Notes: generated from the sequence alone by a model not told the origin. A stretch of 64,000 bases of DNA from Mediterranea massiliensis (GCA_015060695.1 SUYA01000001.1:170686-234685); one strand, 5' to 3'; positions 42,840 through 51,758 are shown, counted from the first letter of the stretch. A program made the numbers and translations.

Positions 42840-42942
42840 GCGACAAAATTAACAGATTTTAATTTCTTGATTTACAGTTAGATAAATATATTATTTCATG
42901 TTTTAACTTGCTGTTTTTGCGACAAAAAATACAAACTTTAAC
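42840..42942 (-). promoter_or_regulatory. Promoter region of RiPP unit 2 with two GCGACAAAA boxes
   Basis: GCGACAAAA at 42840 and 42919, 79 bp apart, exactly as upstream of unit 1. The proximal box again holds TAATTTTG on the minus strand (42844-42851). The distal box is part of a conserved 24-bp block (21 of 24 positions shared with 31112-31135 by eye). Start codon of the glycosyltransferase is 87 bp away. Confidence 0.72.
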
Positions 42943-42951
42943 GTTTGATAT

Positions 42952-43299
42952 TCAGAATTCTAATATATATTTACGAAATGAAGATTGACTACTCTCAATG
43001 CATAGTTTTTTACAGATACGGTTTATATTTCGTTCCACAGAACGTTTCTTCATATGTAGGGCATCGGCCATTTGTTGCAAATTACACCCCAAACGCTGCA
43101 AATAGCAAATATTTTGTTCGGTAGGAGTCAAATTGGTATAATCTCTTTGCAGACGGGAAGCAAAATCATTGGAAGTGAGTTCTAACCATTGAGCCAATAG
43201 AGTTTTATCATAACGAGGTTGATATGAAGCAATATCGTTCTGTAGGCGATGGTATAACTGAATCGCATCTTTATATTCTATTTTTATTTCTTTATTCAT
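42952..43299 (-). CDS. LuxR-like HTH regulator, short form (115 aa)
   Basis: C-terminal HTH of the kind LTPTEQNICYLQRLGCNLQQMADALHMKKRSVERNINRICKKL-type (positions ~60-100), closely parallel to the end of the membrane regulator at 51942 (LSPKELSIACLFRLGCSVSQVAQ...). There is no sensor or membrane part; the N-terminal 50 residues are helical. ATG at 43299 is preferred over longer frames, which would overlap the GT14 gene; this leaves 4 bp between genes. Last gene of the export unit and next to the unit 2 promoter, so a local regulator. Confidence 0.8.
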   Translation of the reverse strand: MNKEIKIEYKDAIQLYHRLQNDIASYQPRYDKTLLAQWLELTSNDFASRLQRDYTNLTPTEQNICYLQRLGCNLQQMADALHMKKRSVERNINRICKKLCIESSQSSFRKYILEF

Positions 43300-43303
43300 C
43301 GGA

Positions 43304-44761
43304 CTACTGTTTTTGGAAGAACATGATTGTTTGCTTAAACCACCATAACGAGGCTGAATGACGTAGGTAACGGCTGATAGAGGGGATATGGAGAAATCCC
43401 AAACGGTGCATCTGATTACATATGTACTCATTGCTGTGACAGTTGACATGACCGTCTCCAAGCTGATTTTCTACTGCCCAACTTAACAGAATGTAGCGAC
43501 CTGCATTGCGAGTGAGGTTGTGCAAGTAGGTCTCTTCCCAACAGGGGGCAATGTGTTCGCCCACTTCCAGACTGATGACAAGGTCGAAAGGTTCGTCACT
43601 TTCCAATTCGTCTGTCAGGTCGGCTTCCAGACAATGGAATCCATCGTTGAAAAACAACGAAGAGGTGAATTCTACCGTAGGATTACCATCATATCCTTGT
43701 ACATCGTAACCATGACGGCGAAGCAAGGCTACATACCATCCGGGACCACAACCGAAGTCGGCAATAGAGGTTGGTTTTACATAAGACAACAGGTGTAACA
43801 GTGCTTGCCCTAAACCGTTGTCATAGGCATGACCCGAAAAGGTATGGCTTTCCCAACGTCCGGTATTTCCAATGGATATCTTTTCTCTTTGAAGAAGGTA
43901 GCGATGAATGTACTCTTGTAAGCGATGAGAAATTTGCTCGTCCAATTTACGAGCAAATAGGCGATTGCTGGTAGCCACTTCCCACCAATGGTGGTGGGTC
44001 AAAGTTATGGGCGAACCGGAATGGCCGTCCCAGCAGATAAGACGGCGATTGTCGTTCACTACCCGTGATGCAAACGGTGAATTGAGTATAACGGTATGAA
44101 AATAGACTTCGTCAGGAGCAAAAGTAAAACGTAATCGACGGAAAAAAGCACGATGTTTGTGACGATGTTCCATCACATAACGGGCACAGGCTGTGGTGAG
44201 CGACATCCAATTGGAACCACCATAGAGACGGGGAAACTGGCAGGGAACCGGACGACGGATGCCCCATTGCAACTGCCAACGGTTGAACAGTTCGATGCAC
44301 CTACACCCATGTGGGGTGTGATAATCCATGAAGTCGTTCAGACGATAGAGATCAAAGCGCAAATAGGTGCCATGCTCCCATCGTTTGTCTGGTAGAGGCA
44401 TGTATTCGATAAATTCATAGCCTCTGTAATCCCTGAAGTAGTTTTTGATTTCTTCAGTGTGTTTGATGGGATAATCTTGTCCGCTCATGAAGTGGATGTA
44501 ATCGCATTGTTCGTGTTTGAGAATCTCTTCTAACAGGTAGAGTTCTGCTTTTAGAATAGCTATACTTCCCCAATAGACTTTGTAACGGCTGTAAAGGTGG
44601 ACATGAGGATGGGCTTTACGAATAGATTCCAATTCGGAAAATGATAATTCTGTTTTACGGTCGATGTGAATATAAAAAACAAAATCGTCATCAAAGCAAC
44701 TCATCATCCGTATTAACTGCTGCGGATTTTTATGGAATAGTAATAATATAGCGTGTTTCAT
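43304..44761 (-). CDS. Core-2/I-branching (GT14) glycosyltransferase fused to a methyltransferase
   Basis: A 485-residue two-domain protein. Residues ~1-290 match the GT14 core-2/I-branching enzyme family (AILLLFHKN at the start, YIHFMSGQDYPIK, LYGGSNWMSLT). From ~330 a class I SAM methyltransferase follows, with SIADFGCGPGWYVALLRRHG as the SAM-binding motif I and LVISLEVGEHI later. Fusion suggests addition of a sugar followed by methylation of the same product. It follows a GT7-like gene by 13 bp. In this setting, decoration of an exported peptide is the favoured inference; surface-glycan synthesis is the alternative. Confidence 0.85.
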   Translation of the reverse strand: MKHAILLLFHKNPQQLIRMMSCFDDDFVFYIHIDRKTELSFSELESIRKAHPHVHLYSRYKVYWGSIAILKAELYLLEEILKHEQCDYIHFMSGQDYPIKHTEEIKNYFRDYRGYEFIEYMPLPDKRWEHGTYLRFDLYRLNDFMDYHTPHGCRCIELFNRWQLQWGIRRPVPCQFPRLYGGSNWMSLTTACARYVMEHRHKHRAFFRRLRFTFAPDEVYFHTVILNSPFASRVVNDNRRLICWDGHSGSPITLTHHHWWEVATSNRLFARKLDEQISHRLQEYIHRYLLQREKISIGNTGRWESHTFSGHAYDNGLGQALLHLLSYVKPTSIADFGCGPGWYVALLRRHGYDVQGYDGNPTVEFTSSLFFNDGFHCLEADLTDELESDEPFDLVISLEVGEHIAPCWEETYLHNLTRNAGRYILLSWAVENQLGDGHVNCHSNEYICNQMHRLGFLHIPSISRYLRHSASLWWFKQTIMFFQKQ

Positions 44762-44774
44762 GATATTTTGTGGC

Positions 44775-45578
44775 TTATTTGATCCATTCCCATTGTGCTA
44801 CTTCACGTCTTAACTCGTCGGGTTGCATGCCGCATATACGGCAATACTCTTTCTTGGTGGACAATGCCAAATGGTGATTGTAGTCACCACTGTTGATACC
44901 ACGCGGATGATACAGGTGGTAGAGTGATCCGGATATCCGCAATGGTTTGTGACCCAATAGTTCCATACGCCGATAGCGTTCGGCATCTTCAGGTCCCCAT
45001 CCGGCAAAATGCTCGTTCTCCCATCCGCAATGCCGATACTTGTTGATATCTACCAAAAAAGCACCCCCCACCGAGTAGTAGCCACACATCAGAGAGAGCG
45101 GTTGCGGATAGTTGGTCAGGTACAAAAGTTCGTCTTTGTATGCTTCACAGAAGCGACGACTGAAGAAATCGTTTACTGCCCAGAAACGACCATCATAGGG
45201 ATAGGCCATTGTAGTTTCGCCTCGTAGTATAGCTCGGTAGGCATCAATCACCTGCATGGGTGGTGCAATGGCATCGGTGTCCCATACGGCAGCCACTTTG
45301 GTATTTGCTTGTCTCAACATCTGATTAATGTAGCGGGTGCGGTGGAAGATGGGATTATCGTCTTTTACGAAACAGTATTCCAGATAGGGCTTCAGCATTT
45401 TGTTACAAAAACGACTTTCATCAATGTGCGGCTTGCTGTCAGCTTCCAGAATAAGATATTTGGCTTTTCGCAGGTTGTGACTATAGAAATTGAGCATACC
45501 CATCAGGTTGCGTTGACGATGTTCCGAATCAATGCGTACCGGAATACAGAATGTCAGTTCTTTGGTTAATCTAATCAT
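44775..45578 (-). CDS. GT7-like (galactosyltransferase-type) glycosyltransferase (267 aa)
   Basis: GT-A fold protein. It starts MIRLTKELTFCIPVRIDSEH, has the metal-binding VWDTDAIAPP in the middle, and a C-terminal acceptor/donor segment FAGWGPEDAERYRRMELLG that is the hallmark of the Glyco_transf_7C group. ATG at 45578 overlaps the LanC-like stop codon (ATGA), indicating coupled translation. Longer in-frame starts would lie inside the LanC-like gene. Sugar and acceptor unknown. Confidence 0.83.
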   Translation of the reverse strand: MIRLTKELTFCIPVRIDSEHRQRNLMGMLNFYSHNLRKAKYLILEADSKPHIDESRFCNKMLKPYLEYCFVKDDNPIFHRTRYINQMLRQANTKVAAVWDTDAIAPPMQVIDAYRAILRGETTMAYPYDGRFWAVNDFFSRRFCEAYKDELLYLTNYPQPLSLMCGYYSVGGAFLVDINKYRHCGWENEHFAGWGPEDAERYRRMELLGHKPLRISGSLYHLYHPRGINSGDYNHHLALSTKKEYCRICGMQPDELRREVAQWEWIK

Positions 45579-46492
45579 AACAATCCTCCTCCCCATCCTA
45601 ATAATAATTCTTTGTTGCAACACTCTTTTATCATGTAGTTCATGGCACGTTGAAATCCCCAAAACTCTTCAAAATGCCGATAAGCATCGGCAAATAGTTC
45701 AGGAGATTGGTAAAGCAGGCTGTAGAATCCTACCTCGCCCAAAAAACGGAACAATTCTTCGTACTGCTTCGACTTCAGTTGGGGGTACAGGGTCTCCACA
45801 TGAGGTAATTGTGCCGTTATCAGATAGACGTCAAGGGGGGGAAATCTCTTCAGGTGAGGAAGGCAAAATGCTTCGACTTGTTGCAGTAGGTGTGCCGATT
45901 TGTAAGGATAAATACCCCTTTGTTGCATCTGTTGTAGGAAGTGAATCATGGAATGAAGCAAAGAGGGGTGGTCGAGCAGCATACGGGGAGTATAGATACC
46001 GGGGATTTCAATGGTCAGCAGGCGTTCACATTCGTCCACTAAGGTTATCAACCGCTCTTCGATGCTGTAACGTTCCAATGTCTCTTCCTCTTTCCACAAT
46101 TTGGCTATGCAAATGCCTTCGGAAAACAGGTAGTCTTCTTCAACTAATCTTACCGGAACAGCTACGTAGGCAGAAAGACAATTGAACTTGATGGATTCCA
46201 TTACCCGATGCAGGGGTTCGTCTTTTTCCAATATACTGCAATCTATCATTTTCTGCAAGGCCCATAACACTCCCCAACTACCGTGTAGCAAACAGCCTTT
46301 CATTTGTGAAAGGTCGGAGATTACTTCGTTCAGCAATCTTTCTGTTTGACGATAGCTGCGAATTGAATGACATTGGTTGGTATAACGTGCCATGAATAGC
46401 ATGAGACCGACCTGACCGTCTTTCAACCCTAATTTGTCTTTTTCCATTTTCGACAACTGCTTGTATATTTTTCTCAACAGTTTTTCTTTCAT
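45575..46492 (-). CDS. LanC-like protein (305 aa), no zinc ligands seen
   Basis: Helix-pair motifs of the LanC barrel occur at GLKDGQVGLMLFMARY (~22-37), LLHGSWGVLWALQKMI and GWGGGLL at the C-terminus. The cysteine/histidine zinc triad of active cyclases is absent, and no LanM/LanB partner is present. So it is probably a structural or peptide-binding relative. It sits between the HlyD adaptor (24 bp) and the GT7-like gene (ATGA overlap). A second, shorter relative is at 26042 in unit 1. Confidence 0.65.
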   Translation of the reverse strand: MKEKLLRKIYKQLSKMEKDKLGLKDGQVGLMLFMARYTNQCHSIRSYRQTERLLNEVISDLSQMKGCLLHGSWGVLWALQKMIDCSILEKDEPLHRVMESIKFNCLSAYVAVPVRLVEEDYLFSEGICIAKLWKEEETLERYSIEERLITLVDECERLLTIEIPGIYTPRMLLDHPSLLHSMIHFLQQMQQRGIYPYKSAHLLQQVEAFCLPHLKRFPPLDVYLITAQLPHVETLYPQLKSKQYEELFRFLGEVGFYSLLYQSPELFADAYRHFEEFWGFQRAMNYMIKECCNKELLLGWGGGLL

Positions 46493-46516
46493 GTCATCTG
46501 TTAATTCTAATAGTTC

Positions 46517-47488
46517 TTAAAATGCCAACAATCGTTTTAACAAACTCTTTTCACTGATTATAATATCGGCTGTACCGGATAAAACCTTTACAGGCGGTAA
46601 CTTATCCGAATGTTTGTCATCTATCTTTTGTGGAAGTTCTACTTCCAGTATGTAGTTGCCCTCTTTGTCGGGAACGGGCGATATGGCTTTCACCTTTCCT
46701 TTCAAGAATCCGAATTCTGTGGTAGTAAAACCATCCAAACGAATGTTGACAACCTGTCCTATCTTTACCTTAGCTGCTTCTTTCATGGGTACAAGAGCCA
46801 TTCCCACCGGTGTCATGGGATTGTTGGGTACCACAACAAAGAGAGTTTCTCCGGCCGATACATATTGCAGGCGGTCGAGTGGCTGCATATAGGCTATAGT
46901 ACCTGCTATGGGACTTGTCAGCAAATGATCGGCTTCCCATTGGGCCACTTCGTTGCTTAATGTGGTGACGGTGGCTATTAATTCTGTTTCATAGTTGCGC
47001 CCCTCTTGCGTATGTGACAAGAATTCATTCCAAGCATGGAGCAGTGCCGAATAGGTGGAATGCACACTGCCTAAACGAGGGATGCGTTGGAAAAGTATCT
47101 CTCCGACAGATTCTGTTTTTCCACTGTGCAGTTGCCACATTCGCAACTTTTCGCGCAAGTAGAAGATGTCTTCACTGTCGGCAAGACCACTCATCACTCC
47201 AATGACATCGCCTTCGCTAACTTGTTGTTGCGATGAAATCAGCAATTTCCCGATACGCCCTTCCTTAGGGGCTACCACATAGGCCGGTGCCGGTTGCATG
47301 GTTAATGTGAATGTTGCCTGTACAGTATCGGGATAACGAAAAAAGGCACTGCCTGACAGCAGTAACAGCAGCACAGTGGCTATCACCGCCATACCATAGC
47401 GCAGAATGGCCGGTGGTATTCTATTCATTACCTCCTGCACCTCTTCGCTTCGTAATTCAATCTCTTTATATCTTTTTTCTTCTTCCAT
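46517..47488 (-). CDS. HlyD-family adaptor of the peptide exporter
   Basis: A 323-residue secretion adaptor. One N-terminal membrane helix (~28-48, YGMAVIATVLLLLLSGSAFF) is followed by the first lipoyl half (VVAPKEGRIGKLLISSQQQVSEGDVI), a short helical section, the second half (LTSPIAGTIAYMQPL) and a beta-barrel. It lies 14 bp after the C39-ABC transporter gene. It would carry the processed peptide towards an outer-membrane channel; no TolC gene lies in this unit, so a TolC encoded elsewhere (for example at 16020) must be shared. Confidence 0.9.
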   Translation of the reverse strand: MEEEKRYKEIELRSEEVQEVMNRIPPAILRYGMAVIATVLLLLLSGSAFFRYPDTVQATFTLTMQPAPAYVVAPKEGRIGKLLISSQQQVSEGDVIGVMSGLADSEDIFYLREKLRMWQLHSGKTESVGEILFQRIPRLGSVHSTYSALLHAWNEFLSHTQEGRNYETELIATVTTLSNEVAQWEADHLLTSPIAGTIAYMQPLDRLQYVSAGETLFVVVPNNPMTPVGMALVPMKEAAKVKIGQVVNIRLDGFTTTEFGFLKGKVKAISPVPDKEGNYILEVELPQKIDDKHSDKLPPVKVLSGTADIIISEKSLLKRLLAF

Positions 47489-47502
47489 GATTTTGCTTAA
47501 GT

Positions 47503-49716
47503 TCAGTCTGCCAATTCCAATTGATTCTTCACCAAACGATAGTATAATCCTTGTCGAGCTACCAATTCTCGATGGGTTCCTTCTTCGGCTATATGTCCCT
47601 TATCTAATACCACAATCTTGTCAGCGTTGCGCACTGTGCTTAGGCGATGCGCCACAATGACCACAGTCTTTCCTTGATAGAAGGTGTCCAGATTCTTCAT
47701 AATCTCTCGTTCGTTGTTGGCATCCAAGGCGTTGGTGGCTTCGTCAAAAAACAGGTATTCAGGATTCTTATAAACCGCACGTGCTATCAGTATCCGTTGT
47801 TTCTGTCCTTGACTGATTCCGTTTCCTTCCATGCCTATCTGTGTATTATATCCCAAAGGCAAAGAGTCGATGAAATCACGGATATTTGCTACCTCTACCG
47901 CATGTTGCAAACGTTCAAGATCTATCTGTTCAGCTCCTACTGCAATGTTATTGGCTATAGTATCCGAAAAGATGAAACCGTCCTGCATGACGGCTCCACT
48001 TTTTGCACGCCACAAGTGTGGATTAATTTGTGTTATGGATGTATCGCCCACTTTTATACATCCTTTGTTGGGTGCGTAAAAGCCCAGCAACAGTTTTAGC
48101 AGTGTGGTTTTTCCACTGCCACTGGCACCGACAATGGCTGTTACCTGTTGTTGAGGGATGGTCAGCGATATATCGTCTAATACATAGTTACGGTCGGCAC
48201 CGTCGTAACTGAAACTGAGCTGACTGACAGTCAACTCCTTCTTATCGGGTAATACCTGTAGCTTGTCGTATATTAGTTGTTCCTCATCTTCTCGTCCGTG
48301 AATTTCATTCAAGCGCTCAAGGCTGATTTTTGCATCTTGCAATTGTCGTATAAAGCCGATAAAAGAGCCGATGGGTGCATTGAGTTGCCCAATGATATAG
48401 GTTAGTGACATCATCATACCCAATGTCATTTCACCTTCTATAACCGAACGGGCAGCAATGAATGACACCACAATGTTGGTAGTCTGGCTGAAGAAGAGTG
48501 AGCCTATCTGTTGCAATTGTCCCAAAGCCAATCCTTTCACACTGATTTTGAACAACCTTACCTGAATGCGTTCCCACTGCCACCGCTTCTGTCGTTCACA
48601 GTTGTTTAGTTTTATCTCCTGCATAGCTGTTACCATCTGAATTAGGTTGCTTTGTTCGCCCGATGCTTGTGCAAAACGACGAATGTCCAGTTCACGTCGA
48701 TACCTCATGAAGCACATTACCCAGATGATGTAGAGTGAATTCCCTATCAAATAGATAAGTAATATCAGCGGATTGTAGTAGAGCAACACTACTCCGAATA
48801 TCACAAAATTGATAAATGAGAAGAGAGTACCTACGGACGAGCCGGTAAGAAACTCTTCGATGCGGTTGTGGTCGCCAATGCGTTGTAGAATGTCTCCAAT
48901 CATCTTGCTGTCGAAGAAACGTAGAGGCAGTTTCATCAGTTTGATAAGGAAATCAGATATCAACGAAATGTTGATGCGAGTATTCATGTGCAGCAAAATC
49001 CAACTTCGTATAAATTCTACCGAGAGTTGCGAAAGCGACACAATCAGTTGTGCTACCAAGATCAATGTGATAAATGTTAGGTTTCCATCGCGTATGCCCA
49101 CATCTACCATCGACTGTGTCAAGAATGGGAAGATGAGTTGTAGCAGACTGGCAGTCAGCATACCCAGCAGCAGGTGCAGCAGTTGTTTGCGGTAAGGGCG
49201 TAAATAGTTGAAAAATGCCATCAGTCCCCCGTTTGTTTTTTCCATACCGCTTTCGTCCTCCATGTCGTAGAAATCCGGAGTAGGTTCCAATGCCAAAGCA
49301 GCCCCTTTTTCCTCTCCATCTACTTTAGTAACCAGCCATCCACGTTGCATTTCCTCGTCGGTATAAGTCACCAATTCGGTAGCCGGATCAGCTATATAAT
49401 AGTGGTAATTGCCGTTCCGTTTCTTGATGTCATAGCATACCACAAAATGGCGCTGCTTCCAATGTAGGATGCAGGGCAACGGCATATCCTCTCGCAGCCG
49501 TTCCAATGTGAGGCGTACTCCCAGTGTTCGGAATCCGATAGATTCTGCCGCATCGCTGATGCCCAACATTGACACCCCGTCGCGGGTAATGAACGATCGT
49601 TTCCGCAACGTTTGTAGTGAGTATTGACGGCCATAATGGCGAGCTATCATTCGCAGGCAAGTAGGACCACAATCGCGGAAGTCAAGTTGACGATAATGAG
49701 GAAAGCGAGTTAGCAT
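47503..49716 (-). CDS. Peptidase-containing ABC transporter (C39 protease/exporter)
   Basis: A 737-residue fusion. The N-terminal C39 domain has catalytic C16 (RDCGPTCL), H90 (QRHFVVCYD) and D110 (IADP). A six-span membrane domain (~175-460) follows. The ATPase has Walker A GASGSGKT (530-537), signature ISQGQ (634-638), Walker B YLFFDEA (654-660) and H-loop VAHRLST. Such transporters cut leader peptides after double glycine while exporting the core. Precursors 3 and 4 in this window have GG leaders. It starts 4 bp after the propeller gene stop. It is the only peptide exporter here, so it may serve all precursors. Confidence 0.95.
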   Translation of the reverse strand: MLTRFPHYRQLDFRDCGPTCLRMIARHYGRQYSLQTLRKRSFITRDGVSMLGISDAAESIGFRTLGVRLTLERLREDMPLPCILHWKQRHFVVCYDIKKRNGNYHYYIADPATELVTYTDEEMQRGWLVTKVDGEEKGAALALEPTPDFYDMEDESGMEKTNGGLMAFFNYLRPYRKQLLHLLLGMLTASLLQLIFPFLTQSMVDVGIRDGNLTFITLILVAQLIVSLSQLSVEFIRSWILLHMNTRINISLISDFLIKLMKLPLRFFDSKMIGDILQRIGDHNRIEEFLTGSSVGTLFSFINFVIFGVVLLYYNPLILLIYLIGNSLYIIWVMCFMRYRRELDIRRFAQASGEQSNLIQMVTAMQEIKLNNCERQKRWQWERIQVRLFKISVKGLALGQLQQIGSLFFSQTTNIVVSFIAARSVIEGEMTLGMMMSLTYIIGQLNAPIGSFIGFIRQLQDAKISLERLNEIHGREDEEQLIYDKLQVLPDKKELTVSQLSFSYDGADRNYVLDDISLTIPQQQVTAIVGASGSGKTTLLKLLLGFYAPNKGCIKVGDTSITQINPHLWRAKSGAVMQDGFIFSDTIANNIAVGAEQIDLERLQHAVEVANIRDFIDSLPLGYNTQIGMEGNGISQGQKQRILIARAVYKNPEYLFFDEATNALDANNEREIMKNLDTFYQGKTVVIVAHRLSTVRNADKIVVLDKGHIAEEGTHRELVARQGLYYRLVKNQLELAD

Positions 49717-49720
49717 GTTT

Positions 49721-51019
49721 CTATTTTTTCAGATAAGCCAATACAATTATCGGATTGTCTTCCGAATGGTAGTTTTTCATCAGTTGTTGTATTTGGGGAC
49801 TGACAGTTTTTCCCTTTTCTTGACATTCGTCCATATATGCTTTTATTTCGTATGGCCAGATGGTAGTCATGATGATGCCGTCGTTGATACCCATGATAGA
49901 TTCTGAAGGGTTGAAATTGATTGCACCGTCCATGTCGTTGATAAGGTTGTCCACCGAAATGGTTTGTTGGGTTTTCTTGTCATAGAATATCCAATGACGG
50001 GGATTGTTTTCTCTATATCCTTTAAAAGCCACTAATTTGTTCCAACTAAGGACAACATAACGATTGCTTTCGTAAGCCTCGCCTACCCATTTCTTACCGT
50101 CAATAAGTTGAGCTAACTCGGAATTTCCCAAAGTTTGGCTTATGGCTTGTGGATTTCTGTTTCCCGAAGCACGCAAACTCCTTATGGTTTTAACCAAGGT
50201 CTGTTCAAACAGTTCTGCTTTGTCTTTTAAGAAGCAACGATTTTCGGCTCGTTCCTTTCCCACCACAATCTTCCAACGTGGTTTGATGCCATCTTCGGTA
50301 ACGGTACATAATTCATCGGTAAAACAGTTGTACATATAGGTTGTGTCACGGAAAGTGGAGAAAGTATAATCCATTAAAATACTATAGGTAAAAGGTTCCG
50401 GTAGCCATTCTGTGGGTATTAAACGTTCTTTCTTTACTATATTCAAATTCTTGTCCATCCAATAAGCAGAGTCGGGATAGTTATATACTACATTATATTT
50501 GCCCGAACGCACGAATGTATAGGGGTTGCTCAATCCTTGTGGCAAGGCACTGCCGGTTCTGTCACGGTAGGCAATACGCAGGTCTTTGCCTGTGAACTTA
50601 CGATTTTTGTCAAATTGGATAATTTTGTCGCCTTTTGTATAAAATAGATCATTCACTTCGTCATAGAGCACACTATATCCCCATCCGTTACTTTCTTCTC
50701 CAGCCCCTTGTCCCATAGAACCAACATTGCCAACATACTTGCCTTGTGCATCGAAAACCGGACCGGAAAAATAAGTAAAATAGGGTTTACTATATTCGAT
50801 AAGAGATCTTCTTGGAAGTAATGGTTGTGAGGGTAGAGGTAAGAATACCACACTGTCAACAAACTCCGACAGATTCCTATCTGTAGTGTTGGCGAATGCT
50901 TCTTCCAATTCTATTACATAATCTTCTGGAGGTAAAATGGGTTGATTATTATGTTGTTTATTACCGCCCGAACAAGCACAACACAATATAAAAATACATA
51001 TATAAATAAGTGTTTTCAT
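49721..51019 (-). CDS. 6-bladed beta-propeller lipoprotein (432 aa) of the export unit
   Basis: Lipobox FILCCAC after MKTLIYICI. The propeller has a variant motif SMGQGAGEE (~100) in place of GQGPGEY, and tail NPIIVLAYLKK. It is placed between precursor 4 with its stem-loop and the C39 exporter gene (4 bp), so peptide, propeller and exporter are co-transcribed. This tight linkage is the best hint that propellers act on or protect against the exported peptide. Confidence 0.86.
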   Translation of the reverse strand: MKTLIYICIFILCCACSGGNKQHNNQPILPPEDYVIELEEAFANTTDRNLSEFVDSVVFLPLPSQPLLPRRSLIEYSKPYFTYFSGPVFDAQGKYVGNVGSMGQGAGEESNGWGYSVLYDEVNDLFYTKGDKIIQFDKNRKFTGKDLRIAYRDRTGSALPQGLSNPYTFVRSGKYNVVYNYPDSAYWMDKNLNIVKKERLIPTEWLPEPFTYSILMDYTFSTFRDTTYMYNCFTDELCTVTEDGIKPRWKIVVGKERAENRCFLKDKAELFEQTLVKTIRSLRASGNRNPQAISQTLGNSELAQLIDGKKWVGEAYESNRYVVLSWNKLVAFKGYRENNPRHWIFYDKKTQQTISVDNLINDMDGAINFNPSESIMGINDGIIMTTIWPYEIKAYMDECQEKGKTVSPQIQQLMKNYHSEDNPIIVLAYLKK

Positions 51020-51051
51020 AGCGTTATATTTATTTTTATGATTTTATTTTT

Positions 51052-51091
51052 AAGCCCAATAGTTTGATACGTATTTCAAAATATTGGGCTT
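51052..51091 (-). ncRNA. Stem-loop between precursor 4 and propeller gene
   Basis: A perfect 10-bp stem AAGCCCAATA/TATTGGGCTT (51052-51061 with 51082-51091) has a 20-nt loop. It lies 5 bp past the precursor stop. On the minus strand no U-tract follows, so it may stabilise or pause rather than terminate. Confidence 0.72.
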
Positions 51092-51096
51092 GATTT

Positions 51097-51312
51097 TTAG
51101 GGGACAATTGTTCCTGAAGATTTTGTATCTATAGCATCAAAATCTAAACTGTCGTAATAATCTCCCCAATCTCCACCGCAAAAACAAGAGCATTTGCCAG
51201 AATAATTATTAGCTTTTTGATTTTCTGTACCATTTGCACAGAAATTTCCACCCATTAAGAAATCCATTTCTCTTTTCTTTAAATTCTCCTTGCTCATATT
51301 ACAGAGCTTCAA
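51097..51312 (-). CDS. RiPP precursor peptide 4, GG type (66-71 aa)
   Basis: Leader KENLKKREMDFLMGG with double glycine, then a core with Cys at NFC, GKCSCFCGGDWGDYY and a Ser/Thr/Gly-rich end (DTKSSGTIVP). The frame starts with TTG at 51312; ATG at 51297 gives 66 residues. The codons upstream of the TTG would read KNLKI, typical of these leaders, but no ATG precedes them, so the true start is uncertain. No rSAM gene is adjacent in this unit, so the maturase may act from another unit or the peptide may be differently modified. Confidence 0.75.
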   Translation of the reverse strand: MKLCNMSKENLKKREMDFLMGGNFCANGTENQKANNYSGKCSCFCGGDWGDYYDSLDFDAIDTKSSGTIVP

Positions 51313-51365
51313 AATTTTTAAATTTTTTGTAAGGCAAAAATAATTTTAAATAATTAGTTTATAAC

Positions 51366-51758
51366 TCATAAAATAAATTCTCCAAATAAAACGGTATCAT
51401 CTGGTAGCTGAATGGTGATACGATAATTACCGGTTGGGCATCCTGCTACACTTAGTACTGCTGATTGACCGGCAAATAAGGATGTGATACAACTATCTAC
51501 CAAATTACCCATTTCATCGGTTATAGTAAGGGTAATAACCGAGATGCCGTTCAATGCAATGACTGAAACATTATCACCCATCAGCCAAGCTTCTACTGGA
51601 ATTGTTAAAGGACGAGGCAAAATGTCATCATTGTCCCCAATAATAATAATTGGCTTTCTATCTTCTGCAGGCATAGTATTGTCTGCTGTTGCCATAAAAG
51701 TAAATAGATTACAAACTACAAATAGTAGCGTTAAACGAATAGAAATAGCTTTTTGCAT
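51366..51758 (-). CDS. Exported DUF3244-type beta-sandwich protein (130 aa)
   Basis: Signal peptide (MQKAISIRLTLLFVVCNLF...ATA) and a compact beta-rich domain with the DUF3244 pattern: PLTIPVEAWLMGDNVSVIAL, then ISVITLTITDEMGNLVDS and CPTGNYRITIQLPD near the end. It is the first gene behind the promoter at 51784-51814 and 53 bp upstream of precursor 4. The family is Bacteroides-specific and of unknown role; envelope location and linkage suggest an accessory of the peptide system. Confidence 0.8.
   Translation of the reverse strand: MQKAISIRLTLLFVVCNLFTFMATADNTMPAEDRKPIIIIGDNDDILPRPLTIPVEAWLMGDNVSVIALNGISVITLTITDEMGNLVDSCITSLFAGQSAVLSVAGCPTGNYRITIQLPDDTVLFGEFIL

Noticed and set aside
45532..46185. 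217-codon plus-strand frame
   Set aside because: Antisense to the LanC-like gene; no recognisable protein features.
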